Below are positions 52,587 to 61,966 of a stretch of 64,000 nucleotides of DNA, in pieces. The notes under the pieces were generated by a model, which was not told where the DNA came from, searched no databases, and saw only the letters and a list, made by a program, of their open reading frames with translations. This DNA is from an uncultured Flavobacteriaceae bacterium (GTDB lineage: Bacteria; Bacteroidota; Bacteroidia; Flavobacteriales; Flavobacteriaceae). Location of the stretch: assembly GCA_938092005.1 (NCBI GenBank), contig CALKOU010000005.1, positions 84,010-148,009 on the forward strand, in the 5' to 3' direction. Position numbers and translations under genes: made by a program. The stretch's first letter is position 1. Every line of letters starts with the position of its first letter.

Positions 52587-54092
52587 CTAAACAGTTGCAA
52601 TGGCGGCATCTAGCCTTTTAATGCAATTTTCTTTCCCCAAAACGCTACAAATAGCAAAGACATCAGGCCCTCGCAAAGCTCCTACTAGTGCAATTCGAAG
52701 TGGCGCCATAACCATTCCCAACCGAACTTCGTTTTCTGCTGCCCAACCTTTTATGAGCTCACTAAGCGTCTCAGCTTCCATGTTTGGCGCCGTGGTAATT
52801 AACGTCTTAACAGCAGCCAAAATAGTTGGCGTTTCGTCTTTCCACTGCTTGCGCACAGCTTTTTCGTCATAGTTGCTAGGCGCAACAAAAAAGAAATCGG
52901 CTTCATCCCAAACGTCTGGCAATAGCGTCAACCTGTCTTGCACCAACGCAACCACACGGTAGGTGTCTACGGTTGTTTTTTCTATTCCTTTTTCGCGCAG
53001 AAAACCCTTTAACGCGTGCTCAATAATAGCGGAATCGGCTTGTTGTACGTACTGTTGGTTAAACCACTTGCATCGTTCTGGATCAAACCGCCCTCCCCCT
53101 TTGTTGATGTTTTCCAATGAAAAAAGCGTGATGAGCTCTTGAGTTGAATAAAGTTCACGTTCACCTCCTGGGTTCCAACCCAACAGCGCTAAGTAGTTTA
53201 CAAGCGCATCTGGCAAATATCCAGATTCTCTAAAGCCGGGTGTTTGGTCGTCCCATCGCAACGGAAATACTGGAAATCCAAATTTATCCCCGTCTCGTTT
53301 GGAGAGCTTCCCTTTTCCTGTGGGCTTCAGGATTAGCGGCACATGGGCAAATGTTGGTGGTGACCAGCCAAAAGCATGATACAACAACACATGCAAGGCC
53401 ATAGAGGGCAACCACTCCTCTCCTCGGATTACATGGCTTATTTCCATCAGGTGGTCGTCGACTACATTTGCCAAATGATAAGTTGGCATTCCGTCTTGCT
53501 TCACTAGGATTTTGTCATCTATAAGCGATGCGTCAACAGCTACGTCTCCACGAACGCTATCGGTCATTGAAAGAGTTTTATCACTTCCTTTTGAATAGGA
53601 AGCAAAACGCACTACATAAGGCGAATTGTTTTTTAGTAAATCAGCGACATCTCTCTCGCTTAGCGAAATGCTGTTTTTAAGAGATTCTCTATTTTGCCAA
53701 TTATAAACAAAGCGTTCGCCTACTTCTTCTGCTTCTTTTCGCAACGCTTCAAGTTCTTCAGGTGTATCGAAAGCCAAGTAAGCTTTTTTGTTGTCTATTA
53801 ACCGTTTTGCATGAGCCAGGTATTCTGCCTTTCTAGCACTTTGACGATAAGGACCAAATGCACCTCCTTTTTCAGGGCTTTCATCGGGAGTTATTCCTAG
53901 CCAAGCTAGTGTTTGTGATATATAGTCTTCTGCTCCAGGGACAAAACGATTTTGATCCGTGTCTTCCACACGCAGCACAAAAGCCCCTTTGTGTTTTTTT
54001 GCATACAGATAATTGTATAAAGCGGTGCGCACCCCTCCAATATGTAAAGGTCCTGTTGGGCTTGGCGCAAAACGTACGCGTACTGATTTCAT
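52587..54092 (-). CDS. gltX: Glutamyl-tRNA synthetase
   Basis: The start is the ATG at 54092, giving 501 residues beginning MKSVRVRFAPSPTGPLHIGG; the extra upstream residues are leader. HIGH motif as LHIGG; KMSKS motif as KGKLSKRDGD. It charges tRNA-Glu (and possibly not tRNA-Gln, since glnS is present). Normal length. Confidence 0.96.
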   Translation of the reverse strand: MKSVRVRFAPSPTGPLHIGGVRTALYNYLYAKKHKGAFVLRVEDTDQNRFVPGAEDYISQTLAWLGITPDESPEKGGAFGPYRQSARKAEYLAHAKRLIDNKKAYLAFDTPEELEALRKEAEEVGERFVYNWQNRESLKNSISLSERDVADLLKNNSPYVVRFASYSKGSDKTLSMTDSVRGDVAVDASLIDDKILVKQDGMPTYHLANVVDDHLMEISHVIRGEEWLPSMALHVLLYHAFGWSPPTFAHVPLILKPTGKGKLSKRDGDKFGFPVFPLRWDDQTPGFRESGYLPDALVNYLALLGWNPGGERELYSTQELITLFSLENINKGGGRFDPERCKWFNQQYVQQADSAIIEHALKGFLREKGIEKTTVDTYRVVALVQDRLTLLPDVWDEADFFFVAPSNYDEKAVRKQWKDETPTILAAVKTLITTAPNMEAETLSELIKGWAAENEVRLGMVMAPLRIALVGALRGPDVFAICSVLGKENCIKRLDAAIATV

Positions 54093-54143
54093 GTTCTGCA
54101 AAGATACAACGACCAAACCGCTTTTTTAACTAGTTGAATTGAA

Positions 54144-54151
54144 TATCTTTG
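54144..54151 (+). promoter_or_regulatory. Probable -7 box of the ybeY promoter
   Basis: TATCTTTG, matching TAnnTTTG, ends 4 bp before the ybeY ATG. Confidence 0.5.
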
Positions 54152-54155
54152 CCGC

Positions 54156-54605
54156 ATGGATGCAACGGTGGAGTTTACGTACCAAACAGATTTTCAGTTG
54201 GTTGATGAGCAGCGTTATGCCAATTGGCTAACGCAATGCTCCAAAGCGCATAACGCAACGTCTTTAACGCTTGTATATGCTTTTATGGATGACAACTCCC
54301 TACTCGAATTAAATACTAAGTATCTGAATCACAACACATTAACAGACATTATCACGTTTGACGACAGTCTTGGTTATGACATTAACGCGAACATCGCCAT
54401 ATCCATTGAAAGAGTTCGTGCAAATGCTATTTCATTAGCTGTGCCTGAACAGGAGGAATTGTTACGCGTTATGGCGCACGGGCTTTTGCACTGTGTAGGC
54501 TTTAAAGACAAGTCGCCAGACGAAGAGCTTATCATGCGTAACGCAGAAGACAGCTGCATTCAAATGTTTCACGTGAAACAAAATAACGAACCTTATGTTT
54601 CATGA
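54156..54605 (+). CDS. ybeY: rRNA maturation RNase YbeY
   Basis: The 149-aa product has the UPF0054 zinc motif with His108, His112 (HGLLHCVGFKD) and Asp118 in place of the third His of the classical motif; I recall this Asp as usual in Bacteroidota. It acts in 16S rRNA 3'-end maturation and 70S quality control. It overlaps mnmG by 11 bp. Near its 3' end the coding sequence contains a perfect parS site. Confidence 0.93.
   Translation: MDATVEFTYQTDFQLVDEQRYANWLTQCSKAHNATSLTLVYAFMDDNSLLELNTKYLNHNTLTDIITFDDSLGYDINANIAISIERVRANAISLAVPEQEELLRVMAHGLLHCVGFKDKSPDEELIMRNAEDSCIQMFHVKQNNEPYVS
54565..54580. promoter_or_regulatory. parS centromere site (perfect)
   Basis: TGTTTCACGTGAAACA, the 16-bp palindromic ParB-binding site known from chromosomal ParABS systems, lying inside the 3' end of ybeY just before mnmG. 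Confidence 0.88.
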
Positions 54606-56466
54606 CACGTATGATGTTATTGTAGTTGGCGGAGGCCATGCAGGAGCTGAGGCAGCTGCAGCTGCAGCCAACCTTGGCAGCAAAACATTGCTAATTACTA
54701 TGAATTTGCAGAACATCGGACAGATGTCCTGTAACCCTGCTATGGGCGGCATTGCAAAAGGACAAATCGTTCGTGAAATTGATGCGCTGGGCGGCTACAG
54801 CGGCATTGTTTCTGATGCTTCGGCGATTCAGTTTAAGATGCTAAATCGCTCCAAAGGACCCGCTATGTGGAGTCCCCGAGTTCAATCCGACAGAATGTTG
54901 TTCGCACAACATTGGCGCAATATGTTGGAGCAAACAGAACATCTTGATTTTTATCAAGACATGGTTACTGACTTGTTGTTTGACAATGACAAAATTGCAG
55001 GTGTTATCACCGCTCTTGGTCTAGAGATTAAGGCTAGATCCGTAGTGTTAACAAGCGGCACATTCTTAAATGGGCTCATACATATTGGAGAGAAACAATT
55101 TGGCGGAGGGCGTGCTGGCGAAAGCGCCTCGTTTGGCATTACAGAGCGCCTTATAGAAAAAGGATTTACTTCAGGCCGCATGAAAACAGGCACACCACCC
55201 CGAGTTGATGGTCGTTCTTTGGATTACTCCAAAATGGTTGAACAACCCGGCGATACCAACCCGACAACGTTTTCATACTTGGAGAATGCTCAGCCGCTTA
55301 AAGAGCAACGCTCTTGCCACATGACGTATACAAGCCCGCTTGTTCACGACTTGTTGCGCGAAGGTTTTGATCGTTCCCCGATGTTTAATGGCAGAATCAA
55401 AAGTATAGGGCCCAGGTATTGCCCTTCTGTCGAAGACAAAATCAATCGCTTTGCAGACAAAGAACGTCATCAAATATTTGTTGAACCAGAAGGATGGGAC
55501 ACAGTAGAAGTTTATGTCAATGGCTTTTCTACTTCGTTGCCCGAAGAAATTCAATTTAAAGCCTTAAAGGCAGTGGTTGGATTTGAAAACGTTAAGTTTT
55601 TTAGACCTGGTTATGCGATTGAATACGACTTTTTTCAACCAACACAATTGAAACATACGCTTGAAACCAAACTAATTTCAGGTTTGTTTTTTGCGGGTCA
55701 AATTAATGGTACGACGGGCTATGAAGAAGCAGCATCTCAGGGTATAATGGCGGGAATTAATGCGCATCACCATGTGCAGCAAAGAGATCCTTTTATTCTT
55801 TCTCGCGATGAGGCGTATATTGGGGTATTAATCGACGATCTTATTACCAAAGGTACCGAGGAGCCCTACCGCATGTTTACATCTCGTGCAGAATACCGCA
55901 CATTGTTGCGTCAAGACAATGCAGACATAAGGCTAACGCCTAAGTCTCACGGCATTGGTTTAGCTTCTGACGAGCGTTTGCGTCAACTTGAAGAAAAGTC
56001 GGCTAAAACCACGGCACTGCTTACTTTCTTTGAAAAAACAAGCGTCCGTCCAGAAGACATCAATCCTTTATTAGAGGCAAAATCCTCTGCCCCAGTAAAG
56101 CAATCTTTAAAAATGGGAAAAGTGTTGGCGCGCCCGAACCTAACCATTGACGATTTTCTTACTCTAATGCCTGTAAACACGTTTGTAAAGGAACAAGCCA
56201 TTGGGAGCGCTACGCTCGAGCAAGTTGAGATTCAGGTCAAATACGCGGGCTATATAGCTAAAGAAAAAGCACAAGCTGATAAGTTGACAAACCTAGAGCA
56301 TGTTGCTATTCCTAAAACGTTTGATTATGACAAGGTTAAATCACTTTCATTTGAAGCGCGTCAAAAACTCAAACAAATCCAACCTGTAACCATAGCACAA
56401 GCATCTCGTATTAGCGGCGTTTCGCCAAGCGATTTGTCAGTGCTGCTGGTGTACATGGGCCGTTAA
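54595..56466 (+). CDS. mnmG: tRNA uridine 5-carboxymethylaminomethyl modification enzyme MnmG
   Basis: The 623-aa product (GidA) works with MnmE to modify U34 of certain tRNAs. FAD-binding motif GGGHAGAEAAAAAANLG at the start; the conserved NPAMGGIAKGQIVREID, the catalytic-Cys region RSCHMTYT, and GQINGTTGYEEAASQG are present. Full length. mnmG lies near the origin and parAB in many bacteria; here it is flanked by two parS-type sites. Confidence 0.97.
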   Translation: MFHDTYDVIVVGGGHAGAEAAAAAANLGSKTLLITMNLQNIGQMSCNPAMGGIAKGQIVREIDALGGYSGIVSDASAIQFKMLNRSKGPAMWSPRVQSDRMLFAQHWRNMLEQTEHLDFYQDMVTDLLFDNDKIAGVITALGLEIKARSVVLTSGTFLNGLIHIGEKQFGGGRAGESASFGITERLIEKGFTSGRMKTGTPPRVDGRSLDYSKMVEQPGDTNPTTFSYLENAQPLKEQRSCHMTYTSPLVHDLLREGFDRSPMFNGRIKSIGPRYCPSVEDKINRFADKERHQIFVEPEGWDTVEVYVNGFSTSLPEEIQFKALKAVVGFENVKFFRPGYAIEYDFFQPTQLKHTLETKLISGLFFAGQINGTTGYEEAASQGIMAGINAHHHVQQRDPFILSRDEAYIGVLIDDLITKGTEEPYRMFTSRAEYRTLLRQDNADIRLTPKSHGIGLASDERLRQLEEKSAKTTALLTFFEKTSVRPEDINPLLEAKSSAPVKQSLKMGKVLARPNLTIDDFLTLMPVNTFVKEQAIGSATLEQVEIQVKYAGYIAKEKAQADKLTNLEHVAIPKTFDYDKVKSLSFEARQKLKQIQPVTIAQASRISGVSPSDLSVLLVYMGR

Positions 56467-57300
56467 TTGTTCCACGTGAAACCAATTTCTGTAACAGACC
56501 ACCTTGTTAGCAACACTTCTTTTTTGGTGGAGTATGATAAGGATTTTTACGCATGGAAAACCATTCCCGAATTAACAGAAACAGAGCTGCAAGCATATTA
56601 CCCAGATGAGGGCTATGCCTCTCACGAAGATAGGGCAACAAGTCTTAAAACAGCGCTTTATTTGTGGATCAAAAACCGGAACATCAAGACCAAGTTGGGC
56701 TGGATTTCACAACACCTAAGTAAAGGGGCTTTATTGGATTTTGGAGCGGGCAATGGCGCATTTGCGTTAGCCGCCCAACGACAAGGATGGGATGTTAGCG
56801 TGTATGAGTCAACCCCTAACGCCAGCGCAATACTTCAAAAAACGGCACTTCAAATGGTGGATAAAAACCTGCCCCCTGATTCTTATGACGTGATTACCCT
56901 TTGGCACGTTTTTGAACATCTTAATACCCCTCTTGATGCTCTGACACAATTCTATAATGCATTAAAACCCGGAGGTGTATTGGTTCTGGCAGTACCCAAT
57001 ATTGATAGCTGGGACGCAAAACACTATACAGCTGATTGGGCTGCTTTGGACGTTCCGCGTCACCGCTGGCATTACGGAAAGCGCGCGATAGCACAACTCG
57101 CTTTACAAACGGGGTTTGAACTTTATAAAATTCACAATATGTTTTGGGACGCATTTTATATCTCATTGCTTTCTGAACAATATCGAAAGGCTAAAGCGCC
57201 TTGGGCAAATGCCTTATACAAAGGCGTTTGTTCAAACCTAAAAGGATGGCGCAACAAAAACACATCTTCACTCACTTTTTTTCTTCAAAAGCCAAAATAA
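56467..57300 (+). CDS. Class I SAM-dependent methyltransferase
   Basis: The 277-aa product has an N-terminal region of about 85 residues with LTETELQAYYPDEGYASH, then a Rossmann-type methyltransferase: motif I ALLDFGAGNGAFALAAQRQG, motif II region VYEST, and ITLWHVFEHLNTPLDAL. Substrate unknown. The start is uncertain: TTG at 56467 directly after the mnmG stop, or GTG at 56476; both lie within or beside a parS-like site. Confidence 0.85.
   Translation: MFHVKPISVTDHLVSNTSFLVEYDKDFYAWKTIPELTETELQAYYPDEGYASHEDRATSLKTALYLWIKNRNIKTKLGWISQHLSKGALLDFGAGNGAFALAAQRQGWDVSVYESTPNASAILQKTALQMVDKNLPPDSYDVITLWHVFEHLNTPLDALTQFYNALKPGGVLVLAVPNIDSWDAKHYTADWAALDVPRHRWHYGKRAIAQLALQTGFELYKIHNMFWDAFYISLLSEQYRKAKAPWANALYKGVCSNLKGWRNKNTSSLTFFLQKPK
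56468..56483. promoter_or_regulatory. parS-like site (one mismatch)
   Basis: TGTTCCACGTGAAACC matches TGTTNCACGTGAAACA except at the last base. It spans the mnmG-methyltransferase junction and covers the candidate start codons of the latter. Confidence 0.7.
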
Positions 57301-57439
57301 AGCCGTTTAAGCCCAGGATTTTATTTCAGGGAGCGTAAGCTGTGAAAAAGACATAAAGCTTCATTTAAAGCAGAGTAGAACAAGCCATTTAAATAGAATA
57401 AAACTATTAAAAAAACACAAAACAATAAGAAAGTCTTAT

Positions 57440-58573
57440 TTATTGTTTTTTGTGAAGCAAGCGTGTTAATTTAAAAGACAAGTCTGAAAAAATCATTTGA
57501 GGACTGCCGTTACGAGTCAAATGGTACACGCTTTTTTCAAGGGCATCTATAATGTGCAAGATGTTAGCCCCATGCACAAAGGCGGCGAATTTCTCAATTT
57601 TGAAATCAGACTTAGGATGAACGTCAGCTACGGAATCTAGCGCATAATGTTTCATCAGGGCTGCACGAAACATACGGATAGAAAAAGATAAAAATTGTTT
57701 TTGTGTTTCAATTCCTTTAGAAGCAACCTCTTGACTCCACGTTGACAGTTCGAGCACAACTGCTTTGTTCCCCTTAGCACGGAAAGCGGTGCGTACCCAG
57801 TCTACAAACCAAGACTCATACAATGCTTGTTCGTTTTGTTGGTCTATGAGTTCTAATGCTGCTCCAATATCGCCCTTCGATAATTGAGCAACGGACTTTG
57901 ACACATCAGGCGTTACTCCTTTAATTTCTAAAAGTTGGGCTATTTGCGCTTGGGGAATTGCCCCAAAGCGCGTTCGTTGACAGCGTGATCGAATGGTTGA
58001 AATAAGCTGAAACTCATCAGGACATAACAACAAAAAAAGTGTTTTGGAGGGCGGTTCTTCTATGCTTTTAAGCAATTTGTTTGAGGCGGCAATGGTGAGC
58101 TTTTCGGCGTGCCAAATGACAACACACTTCCAGCCCCCTTCAAAAGATTTCAGACTAACTTTTTGCAGCACTTGCAGCGCATCGTTTACATTAATTACAC
58201 CTTGCTTGTTTTCGGCTCCCAAAAAGCGCATCCAATCGTATAATGATCCGTAAGGGTGTTCGGCAACAAACGGGCGCCATTTATCCAAAAAATCTACAGA
58301 AGTAGGCTTTGTTTTTACGTCGGCGGTAATGGCTGTAGGGTAAACAAAATGAATGTCGGGGTGTACCAGCCCTTCAGCCTTTTGACGCGAAGGTGTTTGT
58401 ACCTCTTCACTTTGGCCACACACCACAGCATTGGCGTAGGCAAGTGCAGCTTGAAGCAGCCCGTGTCCATCACTGCCTTCAAAAAGTTGGGCGTGAGGAA
58501 TTCGCTTTTCGGCAAGGCTTTTGAGCAATGATTTTTTTTGAATATCCTGACCCAAAATGGTGGTAAAACGCAT
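57440..58573 (-). CDS. holB: DNA polymerase III delta' subunit
   Basis: The start is the ATG at 58573, giving 377 residues beginning MRFTTILGQDIQKKSL. It has the AAA+ clamp-loader fold with a degenerate Walker A (GSDGHGLLQAAL, lacking the Lys), AEKLTIAASNKLLKSIEEPP in the Walker B/sensor region, and the arginine-finger motif SRCQR. It is part of the clamp-loader complex in DNA replication. Lacking ATPase residues is normal for delta'. Confidence 0.92.
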   Translation of the reverse strand: MRFTTILGQDIQKKSLLKSLAEKRIPHAQLFEGSDGHGLLQAALAYANAVVCGQSEEVQTPSRQKAEGLVHPDIHFVYPTAITADVKTKPTSVDFLDKWRPFVAEHPYGSLYDWMRFLGAENKQGVINVNDALQVLQKVSLKSFEGGWKCVVIWHAEKLTIAASNKLLKSIEEPPSKTLFLLLCPDEFQLISTIRSRCQRTRFGAIPQAQIAQLLEIKGVTPDVSKSVAQLSKGDIGAALELIDQQNEQALYESWFVDWVRTAFRAKGNKAVVLELSTWSQEVASKGIETQKQFLSFSIRMFRAALMKHYALDSVADVHPKSDFKIEKFAAFVHGANILHIIDALEKSVYHLTRNGSPQMIFSDLSFKLTRLLHKKQ

Positions 58574-58659
58574 GCCTAAAGATACAAACAACTACATAAC
58601 AAAAACGTAATATGTCAAACTCAAAGGATATTGTATTTTTACGCAAACGAATAACCAAC

Positions 58660-59847
58660 ATGAAAACCATAGAATCAATTTCTTTCAAGCAAGAGCGTGC
58701 TTTAATTCGCGTGGACTTCAACGTTCCTTTGGACGCTAATGGAAATGTTACAGACGCCACTCGTATTGTGGCGGCACTTCCCACCATTCAACATATTTTG
58801 GATCAAGGCGGGAGCTGTGTTTTGATGTCACATTTAGGCAGACCCAAAGGGCAAGACCCAAAAATGAGCTTGCAACAAATTGTACCAACACTTGAAAAAC
58901 ACCTTGGTAAATCCGTACAATTTTGTTCAGAAGTGGTGGGGAAAAAAGCAACCGCACAGGCCACGGCTCTGCAAGCAGGTGAGGTTCTCCTAATAGAAAA
59001 TTTGCGTTTTCACGAAGAAGAAACCAAAGGTGACGTAAGCTTTTCAGATGCACTTTCTACACTGGGAACGGTTTATGTAAATGATGCGTTTGGAACGGCA
59101 CACCGCGCGCATGCGTCAACAACAATAGTGGCGCAGTTTTTTCCACAAAAAAAATGTTTTGGCCACTTGTTGGCAGGAGAAATAAAAGCCATTGATAAGG
59201 TGATGTCTTCTGGAGAAAAGCCTGTTTTGGCGATTTTGGGCGGCGCAAAAGTATCTTCAAAAATTACCATTATAGAAAATATTCTCTCAAAAGTGGATCA
59301 TTTGATTATCGGAGGAGGCATGGCATTTACGTTTGTTAAGGCACAAGGCGGAAGCATTGGAAAGTCCATTTGCGAAGACGACAAAATGCCTTTGGCGCTT
59401 TCTATTTTAGAACAGGCAAAAAAGCTTGGTGTACAAATTCACCTTCCTGTTGATGTGCGTGCTGGCCAAGATTTTTCTAATGACACCCCGCAAGAAGTAT
59501 TCCCCATAGATCAAATTCCATCCGACTGGGAAGGCATGGATGCAGGCCCTGCTTCGGAAGCAATGTTTGATGTGGTTGTCAAGCAATCAAATACCATTTT
59601 ATGGAATGGCCCGTTGGGTGTTTTTGAGTTTGAAAACTTTTCAAAAGGAACACGCGCATTGGGAGATAGTATTGTGGCGCAAACCAAAGCAGGTGCTTTT
59701 TCTCTTGTAGGTGGTGGCGACTCGGTGGCCGCTGTAAAACAATTTAAACTGGAAGACGAGGTTAGTTACGTTTCTACTGGAGGAGGCGCGATGTTGGAAA
59801 GTTTAGAAGGAAAAACACTTCCAGGAATTGCAGCTATCTTGGCGTAA
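58660..59847 (+). CDS. pgk: Phosphoglycerate kinase
   Basis: The start is the ATG at 58660, giving 395 residues beginning MKTIESISF; the upstream in-frame ATG lies in the leader. It makes ATP and 3-phosphoglycerate from 1,3-bisphosphoglycerate. Signatures: LIRVDFNVPLDANGNVTDAT, LMSHLGRPKG, ILGGAKVSSKI, and the ATP-site loop SLVGGGDSVAAVKQF. Full length. Confidence 0.97.
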   Translation: MKTIESISFKQERALIRVDFNVPLDANGNVTDATRIVAALPTIQHILDQGGSCVLMSHLGRPKGQDPKMSLQQIVPTLEKHLGKSVQFCSEVVGKKATAQATALQAGEVLLIENLRFHEEETKGDVSFSDALSTLGTVYVNDAFGTAHRAHASTTIVAQFFPQKKCFGHLLAGEIKAIDKVMSSGEKPVLAILGGAKVSSKITIIENILSKVDHLIIGGGMAFTFVKAQGGSIGKSICEDDKMPLALSILEQAKKLGVQIHLPVDVRAGQDFSNDTPQEVFPIDQIPSDWEGMDAGPASEAMFDVVVKQSNTILWNGPLGVFEFENFSKGTRALGDSIVAQTKAGAFSLVGGGDSVAAVKQFKLEDEVSYVSTGGGAMLESLEGKTLPGIAAILA

Positions 59848-59866
59848 TTGTTGCTAAAGTAATCAT

Positions 59867-60841
59867 ATGAATATACGTGTTTTGTTGTTGTTTTTGATTG
59901 TGGCAGGTTGCCAAAACCGACCATCAGCTCCGTTGGTTAAGCCTTCGAGCGGTAACATCAACACCGTTACTGTTGTGATCCCTGATTTGCTTTGGGAGTC
60001 TGAAGTTGGTGATGCAGTACGTTCAGCATTTGCCTACCCAGCAGAGGGGCTTCCTCAACAAGAGCCGTTTTTTGATCTAAAGCAAATGCCCCCTGAAGTT
60101 TTTACGGGATTTGCACGCTCTAGCCGTTCCATTTTGTGGGTGGGTTTTGGAGACGAAGTTATAATAAGAGTGGATAAAAACGCATATGCAAGTCCACAGC
60201 AAATGGCGGTATTAAGCGCCCCTGATACCACAACGCTGGTTGAGATGATTCTTTCGCAGTCGCCCCCCATTATTGCAGCCTTTAAAAAGGGGGAAGTTTT
60301 TGAACGCCAACGGCGCACACAAAAATCTCCGCTGAAGCATAATGCTTTGCAACAGCGCTTTGGAATTGATTTAACCCTACCTTCTGCGTATCAGGTATTC
60401 AAAGAAGGAGAAAAGACAGTGTGGTTTCAACGGGAGATACGTAAAGGACATGTAAATGTATTGGTGTACGAACTCCCGCGAAAGACGAAGTTAAATTTTG
60501 ACCAACCGTTGCAGGATATTATCAAGATCCGTGATTCTGTTGGAAAAGCTTTTGTTCCTGGACGCTTGTCGGGCGGACATTTGATTACCGAAGCGATTTA
60601 TGAGCCGTATGTTTATACGACATCTTTTGATGACGTTGCAGCAATTGAAACACGAGGTACTTGGGAGGTAAAAGGAGATTTTATGGCAGGCCCTTTTTTA
60701 CAGTACTTGTTGGATGACAAAGAAAACAACCGTTACCTTGTTATGGAAGGTTTTGTTTTTGCGCCTTCGGTTGCGAAAAGAGATTATGTGTTTGAAACAG
60801 AGGCAATTATGCGCTCTTTAACACAATCAAAAAAGCCTTAG
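59867..60841 (+). CDS. DUF4837 lipoprotein
   Basis: The 324-aa product begins with a lipoprotein signal ([15 protein letters not shown], lipobox Cys). It matches the general layout of DUF4837, found across Bacteroidota with no known function ([20 protein letters not shown] near the start, [20 protein letters not shown] in the second half). It is predicted to be membrane-anchored in the periplasm. It ends 4 bp into the convergent tatA gene. Confidence 0.82.
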   Translation: MNIRVLLLFLIVAGCQNRPSAPLVKPSSGNINTVTVVIPDLLWESEVGDAVRSAFAYPAEGLPQQEPFFDLKQMPPEVFTGFARSSRSILWVGFGDEVIIRVDKNAYASPQQMAVLSAPDTTTLVEMILSQSPPIIAAFKKGEVFERQRRTQKSPLKHNALQQRFGIDLTLPSAYQVFKEGEKTVWFQREIRKGHVNVLVYELPRKTKLNFDQPLQDIIKIRDSVGKAFVPGRLSGGHLITEAIYEPYVYTTSFDDVAAIETRGTWEVKGDFMAGPFLQYLLDDKENNRYLVMEGFVFAPSVAKRDYVFETEAIMRSLTQSKKP

Positions 60842-61011
60842 TCTTTTTTAGACTCCTTTGCTTTTTCTTCTTCTTCTTTGGTGGCGTTTTTAAACTCTTT
60901 AATTCCTGTTCCCAGTCCTTTCATAAGCTCTGGGATTTTTCGGCCTCCAAAAAGAAGGAGCACTACAAGTGCAATTACAAGTATTTGAACGGGACTAATA
61001 GCAAGTATCAT
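60838..61011 (-). CDS. tatA: Sec-independent translocase subunit TatA
   Basis: A 57-residue protein beginning [20 protein letters not shown] then [20 protein letters not shown]: one membrane span, the FGGRKIPEL hinge and an amphipathic helix, the exact TatA/E layout, followed by a charged Lys/Glu tail. It forms the pore of the twin-arginine pathway that exports folded proteins. It overlaps the DUF4837 stop by 4 bp in convergent orientation. No tatC lies in the window. Confidence 0.93.
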   Translation of the reverse strand: MILAISPVQILVIALVVLLLFGGRKIPELMKGLGTGIKEFKNATKEEEEKAKESKKD

Positions 61012-61086
61012 ACTATTGATTTTTTACAAAGGTAACAAAGAAAAGCGACTTGACGTAAGGGTGCCACACGCTATTGTTCAACTGCC

Positions 61087-61094
61087 TATATTTG
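61087..61094 (+). promoter_or_regulatory. Probable -7 box of the M23 peptidase gene
   Basis: TATATTTG, matching TAnnTTTG, ends 5 bp before the ATG at 61100. Confidence 0.5.
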
Positions 61095-61099
61095 CATAG

Positions 61100-61966
61100 A
61101 TGGATAACAAAAAGAACAAAAAGCCAGGATTTTGGAAGCGATGGCTCGCAAAGTACCGCTTTGTTATTCTTAACGAAGAAACATTTGAGGAGCGATTTTC
61201 GTATAAACTAAACCGTCTGAACGTTTTTTTGGCGGTTAGCATTATCATTACCTTTCTAATTGCAGCTACTTTTTTGGTAATATCACGCACGCCCTTAAAA
61301 GAGTATATACCAGGCTATGACTCCTCAGAAATAAGACGCCAGGCAATTCGCAACAACGACCGCTTAGACTCTCTTCAGCTAGCCCTATTGCGCAATCAGC
61401 GGTATATTTCATCGGTAAACAAAGTGCTTAGAGGCGACCTTGACTTACAAGAATTAGAAACACAAATGCAATTGGACACTTCGGCAACTGACACAACAGC
61501 TGGTTTTTCCACATCCTCCGCCGACTCATTATTGCGTGAAGAAGTCGCACGTGACGATAAATACAATTTGTTGGAGTCTGCTGCACAAACCATACCTTTT
61601 GTGTTGTTTCCTCCTGTTACGGGCACCATCAGTCAAGGGTTTGACTCTTCTGCTGAACACTTTGCCGTTGATGTTGTGGTACCTCGAAACACACCGGTTA
61701 AGGCCGCCGCAGAGGGGAATGTGATTTTTGCCAGTTGGACAACAGAAACAGGCTATGTGGTAATTATTGACCACCCCTTTAATATTATTTCGGTATACAA
61801 GCATAATGCCTCACTAAACGTTGGTCAAGGAGACGCTGTTGTGCCCGGACAGGTGATAGCGGTTGCTGGTAACACGGGCACCATGACAACAGGGCCACAC
61901 TTACATTTTGAACTTTGGAGCGATGGATATGCGTTAAACCCCGAAGAGTTTATTGACTTTCAATGA
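61100..61966 (+). CDS. M23 family peptidoglycan endopeptidase
   Basis: The 288-aa product has an N-terminal cytoplasmic tail, one membrane span (about 42-62), a helical linker (about 75-165) and a LytM domain with zinc ligands His187 and Asp191 (EHFAVDVV) and His269 with His267 (GPHLHFELW). It likely trims peptidoglycan cross-links in the periplasm. Its stop codon overlaps the start of the GH3 gene (ATGATG). Confidence 0.93.
   Translation: MDNKKNKKPGFWKRWLAKYRFVILNEETFEERFSYKLNRLNVFLAVSIIITFLIAATFLVISRTPLKEYIPGYDSSEIRRQAIRNNDRLDSLQLALLRNQRYISSVNKVLRGDLDLQELETQMQLDTSATDTTAGFSTSSADSLLREEVARDDKYNLLESAAQTIPFVLFPPVTGTISQGFDSSAEHFAVDVVVPRNTPVKAAAEGNVIFASWTTETGYVVIIDHPFNIISVYKHNASLNVGQGDAVVPGQVIAVAGNTGTMTTGPHLHFELWSDGYALNPEEFIDFQ

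Noticed and set aside
57421..57460. Terminator downstream of holB
   Set aside because: The inverted repeat is imperfect and AT-only, too weak to call.
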